NCBI GenBank assembly: GCA_018262135.1
Contig: JAGTSD010000030.1
Location: 1 to 10,522 of the forward strand
Source of the DNA: Pseudomonadota bacterium
GTDB taxonomy: Bacteria; Pseudomonadota; Gammaproteobacteria; Competibacterales; Competibacteraceae
Reading direction: 5' to 3'
DNA length: 10,522 nucleotides
A program made the position numbers and the translations under genes. The notes beneath the pieces were generated by a model. The model was not told the DNA's origin. It saw only the letters and a program-made list of their open reading frames with translations, and did not search any database. Shown here piece by piece: positions 1-5,240 of the stretch. Positions within the stretch are counted from its first letter, which is position 1; the number at the start of each line of letters is the position of its first letter.

Positions 1-1000
1 TAACGTCGCTCTGGGTATACCGCACCAGGGTACCATCAGCGAGCAAGCCATCGTACTGGCCATCGTCGGCGGTGGTGTAGCCATACGAGCCCCGGATGAC
101 GTTGTTGCCAAAGGTGTACTGGCCGGTCACATAAATGTTTTCGCCATCGCCACGGTACAGGGTGTTGACGTCACCCTGTTCGTAGGCGAGGGTCACGGCG
201 AAGGGGCCCGAGTTATAACCAAACGCCACGGCCCATTGATCGCCATCCCAATTGGGGGCAGTGGGTAAAACGGTATCGAAACTGGGACCTTCCAATGCCA
301 TGTAGGTGGCGCCGGCGAAGAACGGGCCATTCTTGTAGGACATCGAGAGGTTCCACATGTCGATGTCATTGCTCAGGTTGCTAGGCAACCTGTTATCAGC
401 CGCCCCCGGTCGCGTGCACAAGTCGCTTGTCACCTGAGGATCGCTGGGCGGGCAAGAGCCGTTCATGACCAGCATCGCCTGGAAGCCGAAACCGCTCCAG
501 TTGGGCGAGGAGTAGATCAGGCTGTTATCCATGCGCAGGCCGAAGGTGTTCCCCAGATAGGTACGGTTATCGAACACCTTGCTGCTGTTGAAGATATCGC
601 CAATGCCAACCACGTTGTAATACGGCGTCCACTGGGTGCCGGCGGTGACCGAACCCCAACTGTTACCCCTCAGGCCGACCCACTTCGGGCGGTTGCTGTT
701 GAGATTGCCACCCTCGGTCACGTCCACGCCGAACTCATACTGGTAAATGGCGCTCAGACCACCACCCAGATCTTCCTCGCCCCGCACGCCCAGGCGGGAA
801 GCGTTGTTGTAGACATCCCACGCATCGGAACCGCCTCGGATCCGCAATAACTCACCATTTAATTCAACGTAGTCGGAATCCCATTCATCGTAATCGACCG
901 ACACCCGGGCGGAACCGTACAGGGTCGTATCAGCATAAGCGGCGGAGCCAAAACCAACCAAGCCAGCGGCAACGGCCAGCGCAAGAGCAGACTTTTTCAT
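1..1000 (-). CDS. Gram-negative general porin (Porin_4/OmpC-like family), C-terminus cut by window edge
   Basis: This gene encodes an outer-membrane beta-barrel that would form a trimeric diffusion channel for small hydrophilic solutes. I translated 333 codons from the ATG at 1000; the frame stays open to the window edge, so the C-terminal strands are missing. Residues 1-23 are a Sec signal peptide (MKK start, Ala/Leu/Val core, AYA before Asp24). The mature N-terminus begins DTTLYGSARV, the usual first strand. Hallmarks of the family follow: SRLGVRGEEDLGGGL at about residues 68-82, YQYEFGVD at 86-93, and WVGLRGNSWGSVTAGTQ at about 107-123, leading toward the pore-constricting loop. An upstream ATG at 1005 is out of frame; the Shine-Dalgarno AGGAG (1008-1012) is 7 bases from the chosen ATG but only 2 from the other. 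Two cysteines (183 and 195) in a predicted loop are unusual for a porin. The family call is firm; solute specificity cannot be read. Confidence 0.93.
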   Translation of the reverse strand, partial: MKKSALALAVAAGLVGFGSAAYADTTLYGSARVSVDYDEWDSDYVELNGELLRIRGGSDAWDVYNNASRLGVRGEEDLGGGLSAIYQYEFGVDVTEGGNLNSNRPKWVGLRGNSWGSVTAGTQWTPYYNVVGIGDIFNSSKVFDNRTYLGNTFGLRMDNSLIYSSPNWSGFGFQAMLVMNGSCPPSDPQVTSDLCTRPGAADNRLPSNLSNDIDMWNLSMSYKNGPFFAGATYMALEGPSFDTVLPTAPNWDGDQWAVAFGYNSGPFAVTLAYEQGDVNTLYRGDGENIYVTGQYTFGNNVIRGSYGYTTADDGQYDGLLADGTLVRYTQSDV

Positions 1001-1019
1001 CGCATAACTCCTAGGTTTG

Positions 1020-1037
1020 TGTTGTATGTACACAACA
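1020..1037. repeat. Inverted repeat TGTTGT-N6-ACAACA in the porin leader
   Basis: Six-base arms TGTTGT (1020-1025) and ACAACA (1032-1037) flank a six-base centre containing GTAC. The repeat lies downstream of the predicted transcription start of the porin and just upstream of its ribosome binding site. It could be an operator for a dimeric repressor or a small leader hairpin. The same ACAACA hexamer recurs at 1142-1147 and 1174-1179, which favours a protein-binding site. Confidence 0.4.
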
Positions 1038-1065
1038 AAAGGGCGTTCAAAACTCATGGAGTGAC

Positions 1066-1094
1066 TTTATACGCATTCTGAAGCAGAAACGCAA
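1066..1094 (-). promoter_or_regulatory. Predicted sigma70 promoter of the porin gene
   Basis: On the minus strand a -35 box TTGCGT (1089-1094) is separated by exactly 17 bases from a -10 box TATAAA (1066-1071). Transcription would start near 1059 and give a leader of about 59 bases before the porin ATG. The DNA upstream (about 1100-1145) is rich in A and T tracts, which could act as an UP element or as binding sites for porin regulators. The boxes were read directly; promoter activity is inferred. Confidence 0.6.
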
Positions 1095-1170
1095 CTGATA
1101 TTTTCAAAAAAAACACAAAATTTTAGTTTCGTTTTAAAAAAACAACATTTTGTTGCTTTGATGACTATTT

Positions 1171-1199
1171 TTAACAACAAACTCACGTACCTCAAAAAT
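1171..1199 (+). promoter_or_regulatory. Candidate promoter of the SWIM-DUF5691-MoxR-DUF5682 operon
   Basis: A -35-like box TTAACA (1171-1176, one mismatch to TTGACA) is followed after 17 bases by a weak -10-like box AAAAAT (1194-1199). Transcription would begin near 1206, about 40 bases before the first ATG. It is the best match I found in this stretch, but the -10 is poor, so an activator or another sigma factor is possible. Confidence 0.35.
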
Positions 1200-1212
1200 A
1201 GACCGTCTAGAC
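1199..1212. promoter_or_regulatory. Palindromic element TAGAC-C-GTCTAGAC at the predicted operon start
   Basis: TAGAC (1199-1203) and GTCTA (1205-1209) form an inverted repeat around one base, and GTCTAGAC (1205-1212) is a perfect 8-base palindrome overlapping it, so three half-sites alternate in orientation. The element covers the predicted transcription start of the operon, a typical place for a repressor operator. No regulator gene is visible in the window, so its role is inferred from position and symmetry only. Confidence 0.35.
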
Positions 1213-1246
1213 TGTAGGCGAGCCCTTCACGACCACCCATACACCC

Positions 1247-2602
1247 ATGCTTCCCTGGACCCTCGAACAAGTTGTTGCTTTCGCCCCGGACGCCGCTTCG
1301 GCCAAGGCGGCGCGCGGCGTGGCGCGGCCTGGCCAGTGGCCGATGCTGGGTCAAAACGACCGCGCGCTGTGGGGCGAGTGCCAGGGCAGCGGCAGTGTTC
1401 CCTACCAGATCGGCATCGCTCTCGACCCTGGCGAGCCCGTTTTTCAGTGTAGCTGTCCCAGCCGTAAATTTCCCTGCAAACATGCCATCGGTCTGTTGCT
1501 GCTGGCGACGGGGCAGCCGGATGCAGTTCCCGTGGGCGGGCCACCCGCCTGGCTGAGCGACTGGCTGGTCAAGCGCGAGCAGAGCGCCCGGCGCAAGGCA
1601 TCGTGCGCCGCCGAGACCGATGTAGACCCCGAACAACAGGCCAAACGGGCAGCGGCCAAAGACAGGCGAACCGCCGAGCGGCAGCACAAGGTCGAGGCGG
1701 GACTGGAAGAATTGGAACGCTGGTTGCGCGATCTGGTTCGACAAGGTCTGGCGCACGCCCAGAAACAACCCGCCCGCTACTGGGACGCCATGGCGGCGCG
1801 GCTGGTGGATGCTCAGGCGCCGGGCCTGGCGCGCTGGCTGCGGGAGATGGCCAGCATTCCGGCCAGTGGCGAGGGTTGGAGCGAGCGGCTGCTGGCGCGG
1901 CTGGGGTTGCTGCAACTGTTGCTGGCAGGCTACCGGCGGCTCGGCAGCCTGCCGGAGCCGTTGCAGGCCGACATTCGTTCCGCCATCGGCTGGACCTGGC
2001 AGGAAAGCGATTTGCCGGCTGGCGCCTGGATTCGCGACCGCTGGTTCATGCTCGGCCAGCGGACTTACCAGGAGGACCGTCTGCAGGTGCGGCGCAGTTG
2101 GCTGTGGGGCCGCGACTGCGGACGGCTGGCGCTGCTCCTGGATTTCGCCTATCAGAACCAACCACTGCCGGTCATCCCGGCGCCAGGAGTGTGGCTGGAA
2201 GCGGAACTGGGCTTTTTTCCCAGCCACTATCCGTTGCGGGCATTGTTGCGCAATTCCACGCCGGTCGAGGATCGGACCATGCCGCCCGCGCTGGCCGATG
2301 GCGCGGCACCACTATTAGCGGCACCACTCTTAAATGAGTATGCCGAGGCGCTGGCCCGGCAGCCGTGGCTGGAGCTTTGGCCGGCGACGCTGGCTGAGGC
2401 CGTACCGGTGCGCGGCGAAGCCGATATCTGGTTGCTGCGCGACGCTACCGCCCATCTGTTGCCCTGCCATCCCGGTTTCGCTGATCGCTGGCGGCTGTTT
2501 GCGCTGAGCGGCGGCTGGCCGTTGACGGTGTTCGGCGAATGGAACGGTCAACAGCTCTGGCCGTTGAGCGCCTGGCGCGGCGACCGGTTTACGGCGTTCT
2601 GA
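1247..2602 (+). CDS. SWIM zinc-finger domain protein
   Basis: This 451-residue protein has a textbook SWIM zinc-binding motif, CxC-x6-CxH: Cys68, Cys70, Cys77 and His79, within FQCSCPSRKFPCKHA. SWIM domains bind DNA or proteins. The N-terminus (WTLEQVVAFAPDAASAKAA, then LWGECQGSGSVPYQI before the finger) is typical of the bacterial SWIM proteins encoded beside MoxR ATPases. A charged, probably helical stretch follows (about 120-165); the remainder is rich in Trp and Leu and has no motif I recognise. No membrane segment or signal peptide is seen, so it is probably cytoplasmic. It is the first gene of the operon; its stop is 10 bases before the next ATG. The ATG at 1247 lacks a recognisable Shine-Dalgarno, and I see no better start, so translation may begin on a weakly recognised leader. 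The domain call is secure; the cellular role is unknown. In related loci such proteins are called YehQ-like. Confidence 0.88.
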   Translation: MLPWTLEQVVAFAPDAASAKAARGVARPGQWPMLGQNDRALWGECQGSGSVPYQIGIALDPGEPVFQCSCPSRKFPCKHAIGLLLLATGQPDAVPVGGPPAWLSDWLVKREQSARRKASCAAETDVDPEQQAKRAAAKDRRTAERQHKVEAGLEELERWLRDLVRQGLAHAQKQPARYWDAMAARLVDAQAPGLARWLREMASIPASGEGWSERLLARLGLLQLLLAGYRRLGSLPEPLQADIRSAIGWTWQESDLPAGAWIRDRWFMLGQRTYQEDRLQVRRSWLWGRDCGRLALLLDFAYQNQPLPVIPAPGVWLEAELGFFPSHYPLRALLRNSTPVEDRTMPPALADGAAPLLAAPLLNEYAEALARQPWLELWPATLAEAVPVRGEADIWLLRDATAHLLPCHPGFADRWRLFALSGGWPLTVFGEWNGQQLWPLSAWRGDRFTAF

Positions 2603-2612
2603 GGGTAGAGCA

Positions 2613-4148
2613 ATGACATGGCAAAACCTGGTCACCTGCGCTCTGCTGGGTACCGAGCGCCAGGCGCCGGAGTGGCCAGCCGGCGATGATGCGCTCGGCC
2701 AACTGCTCTCCCGGCTGGATGCGGACGACCGCGAAGGCGCGCTGCTGCGTGCGGCGGGGGTAATGGCGCTGTGGCGGCGAGCCGGACATCTTCTGGTCCA
2801 CGATCCGCGACCGCTGCCGCCGCCTTGCGAAGCGGACGATGCGCCCGACTGCGGTCCGTTGGCCCGCCAGCATCTCGCGCTGATGTTGCAAGGCCACCAC
2901 GCGGAATTCCTGCTCGAATGGCTGAAAACCCTGAGCGTGGCCGGACGGCGGGCGCCCGCGGACTTGTTGCCGGCGCTGCTGGAAGCGGGCGCGGCCCGGA
3001 TCGGGCTCCGGCCCGCGTTGTTGCCGGTGCTGGGGCAGCGCGGGCGCTGGCTGGCCCAACAGAATCCGGCGTGGGGCTACGCCGTCCAAGCCGATGATGA
3101 AAACCTGTGGCAGACAGGCCAGTTTGAGGAGCGGCTGGCGCTGCTGCGTCAGTCGCGGGCGACTCGCCCGGACCGCGCGCTGGAATTGTTGAGCGCCACC
3201 TGGGCCGAAGAGCGGGCTAAACAGCGGCGGGAATTCATCGAAGCCCTGGCGGAAGGTCTGAGCATGGCCGACGAGCCATTTCTGGAAGCGGCGCTCGACG
3301 ACCGCAGCATTGAGGTCACCCACGCCGCTGCCGAACTGCTGGCGCGTTTGCCGGAATCGCGGCTGGTGCAACGATTGACCGCGCGGGCGCTGCAAGGAGT
3401 ACGATTTCAGCCCGGACGGTTTTTCAAGCACGACCGGCTGGAGGTGGAGTTGCCGGAGGACGATCCCGCGCTGCGCCGCGACGGCATCGCCGATCCGCCA
3501 TCATCCGTCAAACTGGGCGAAAAAGCCTGGCGCTTGAGCCGGATGGTCGGGGCGATTCCGCCGGCGCTGTGGTCCCAACAATGGGGACGCGCGCCAGCGG
3601 AAATTCTGACGGTCAGCCGCGAGAGCGAATGGCGACCAGCCCTGCTGGAGGGTTGGGCGCTGGCGACGCAACGGCATCGCGATCCCGACTGGGCGGAGGC
3701 GCTGTTGCCACTTTATCCTGATCACGACACCCTCACCGCCGCCCTGGCCGAGCTGTTGCCGCCCGCGCGGTTCGAGTCGTACCTGTTGGGATTGTTGGGC
3801 GATGCTTCCACCGGCGGCCGGGCGGCGGCGCTGGTGCTGTTGAGTCGCGTTCAGCGCCCCTGGACCGTCGCGCTGGGTCGGGCGGTTCTGGGGCAGGTGC
3901 GCCAGCGGGTCTGCGAGGACAAGCAACCGGACTGGTGGCTGAGCAACGCGCTGCGCGGTTTTGCCCGCTGGCTGCCGCCGGAGCTGAGCGAGGAAGCCGC
4001 CGCCGGCTGGCCGACCGAGGCCAAACAGTGGCCTCAGTGGCAAAAGGCGGTCAACGACTTGCTCGACCGGCTGCGGTTTCGGCGAGCGATGCGGGAGGCT
4101 ATTGCGGCAGAGGAATCTGCTCAATCCGACTTACCCTCACTTGAATAG
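2613..4148 (+). CDS. DUF5691 family protein of unknown function
   Basis: This 511-residue protein begins MTWQNLVTCALLGTERQ, which I recognise as the start of the DUF5691 family found beside SWIM and MoxR genes. It has no catalytic motif that I can see. Much of it reads as amphipathic Leu/Ala/Arg/Glu-rich helices, including stretches such as ALDDRSIEVTHAAAELLARLP (about residues 227-247), consistent with HEAT-like helical repeats and hence a scaffold or adaptor; that structural reading is inference. It lacks a signal peptide and membrane segments. The ATG at 2613 is supported by GAGGG at 2601-2605, seven bases upstream, which overlaps the end of the SWIM stop codon, so the two genes are probably translationally coupled. 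It ends in TAG nine bases before the MoxR gene. Confidence 0.8.
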   Translation: MTWQNLVTCALLGTERQAPEWPAGDDALGQLLSRLDADDREGALLRAAGVMALWRRAGHLLVHDPRPLPPPCEADDAPDCGPLARQHLALMLQGHHAEFLLEWLKTLSVAGRRAPADLLPALLEAGAARIGLRPALLPVLGQRGRWLAQQNPAWGYAVQADDENLWQTGQFEERLALLRQSRATRPDRALELLSATWAEERAKQRREFIEALAEGLSMADEPFLEAALDDRSIEVTHAAAELLARLPESRLVQRLTARALQGVRFQPGRFFKHDRLEVELPEDDPALRRDGIADPPSSVKLGEKAWRLSRMVGAIPPALWSQQWGRAPAEILTVSRESEWRPALLEGWALATQRHRDPDWAEALLPLYPDHDTLTAALAELLPPARFESYLLGLLGDASTGGRAAALVLLSRVQRPWTVALGRAVLGQVRQRVCEDKQPDWWLSNALRGFARWLPPELSEEAAAGWPTEAKQWPQWQKAVNDLLDRLRFRRAMREAIAAEESAQSDLPSLE

Positions 4149-4157
4149 CAAACTCCA

Positions 4158-5237
4158 ATGAGCAACCTGTTACGGGAACACGCCGAACAACAATTCGCCG
4201 AGGAACTGCACGTCCTGGCGGAAACTGACCAGCGGCCCCGGCCCCCCAACTGGCATCTGTCGCCGTGGGCGGCTGCGACCTATCTGCTGGGCGGCACGCT
4301 GCCGAACGGTTTCGCCATCACCCCCAAGTACATCGGCAGCCGCCGATTGATCGAAATCGCCATCGCCACGCTGGCCACCGATCGCGCCCTGTTGCTGCTG
4401 GGTGTGCCGGGCACCGCCAAAACCTGGGTGTCGGAACATCTGGCCGCCGCGATTTCCGGCGATTCCACCGCACTGGTTCAGGGCACCGCCGGCACCGGGG
4501 AAGAGGCCATCCGCTATGGCTGGAACTACGCCCGGCTGCTGGCCGATGGCCCGTCGCTGGCGGCGCTGGTGCCGAGCCCCATCATGCGCGCCATGCGGGA
4601 CGGCAGCATCGCCCGGGTCGAAGAACTGACCCGCATTCCCTCCGACGTGCAGGATTCGCTGATCACCATCCTGTCCGAGAAGACCCTGCCGATCCCGGAA
4701 CTGGACACCGAAGTGCAGGCGACCAAGGGCTTCAATGTGATCGCCACCGCCAACGACCGCGACCGGGGAGTCAATGAGTTGTCCAGCGCCCTGAAGCGCC
4801 GCTTCAACACCGTGGTGCTGCCGACGCCGGAGACGCTGGAGGAGGAGGTCGGCATCGTGCAGCAGCGGGTAGCCGCGCTCGGTCGGGCGCTGGAACTGCC
4901 CGCCGAAGCGCCGGCGCTGGAGGAAATCCGCCGGCTGGTCACCATCTTCCGCGAGTTGCGCGCCGGGACCACGCTCGACGGCAAGGCCAAGCTCAAATCG
5001 CCCAGCGGCTCGCTGAGCGTGGCCGAGGCGATCTCGGTATTGAACAACGGGCTGGCGCTGGCGGCGCACTTCGGCGACGGGCGCTTGCAGGCCGCCGATA
5101 TGGCCGCCGGCCTGGTCGGGGCGGTGGTCAAGGACCCGGTGCAGGACATCATCGTCTGGCGCGAGTATCTGGAGACCATTATTAAGGAGCGCGACGGCTG
5201 GAAGGACCTGTACCGCGCCTGCCGCGAATTGCCCTGA
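4158..5237 (+). CDS. MoxR-type AAA+ ATPase (YehL-like)
   Basis: This 359-residue AAA+ ATPase belongs to the MoxR/AAA_5 group, hexameric chaperone-like machines that remodel or activate partner proteins, usually together with a vWA-domain protein. Walker A is G82-V-P-G-T-A-K88-T89. The Walker B position reads IARVEEL (151-157), with Glu155-Glu156 in place of the usual Asp-Glu. The segment IPSDVQDSLITILSEK (160-175) is the characteristic MoxR helix after Walker B. Sensor 1 is FNVIATAND (192-200, Asn199), and the arginine-finger region is ALKRRFN (211-217). A C-terminal lid region (about 225-355) includes SPSGSLSVAEAI. The length matches YehL-type ATPases. No strong Shine-Dalgarno precedes the ATG, which lies 9 bases after the upstream stop, so translational coupling is likely. 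The DUF5682 gene starts 3 bases after its stop. Its substrate is unknown; the neighbouring DUF5682 protein is the obvious candidate partner. Confidence 0.9.
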   Translation: MSNLLREHAEQQFAEELHVLAETDQRPRPPNWHLSPWAAATYLLGGTLPNGFAITPKYIGSRRLIEIAIATLATDRALLLLGVPGTAKTWVSEHLAAAISGDSTALVQGTAGTGEEAIRYGWNYARLLADGPSLAALVPSPIMRAMRDGSIARVEELTRIPSDVQDSLITILSEKTLPIPELDTEVQATKGFNVIATANDRDRGVNELSSALKRRFNTVVLPTPETLEEEVGIVQQRVAALGRALELPAEAPALEEIRRLVTIFRELRAGTTLDGKAKLKSPSGSLSVAEAISVLNNGLALAAHFGDGRLQAADMAAGLVGAVVKDPVQDIIVWREYLETIIKERDGWKDLYRACRELP

Positions 5238-5240
5238 GCC

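Larger units (their letters stand above)
1001..1246. other. AT-rich divergent intergenic region between the porin and the SWIM operon
   Basis: This 246-base stretch contains no gene that I can support. It is far richer in A and T than the rest of the window, with A/T runs at about 1104-1142. It carries the porin promoter and ribosome binding site on the left, a weaker candidate promoter and palindrome for the operon on the right, and three copies of ACAACA (1032-1037, 1142-1147, 1174-1179) with TGTTG counterparts at 1020-1025 and 1151-1155. The copy at 1142-1155 forms a small inverted repeat, CAACA-TTT-TGTTG. Shared half-sites suggest one regulator could act on both transcripts; this is inference. 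Confidence 0.6.

Noticed and set aside
1067-2227. 386-codon minus-strand frame opposite the SWIM gene
   Set aside because: Low-complexity Gln/Pro/Arg composition is typical of antisense shadow frames; it covers a clear SWIM coding region and would run through the porin promoter region.
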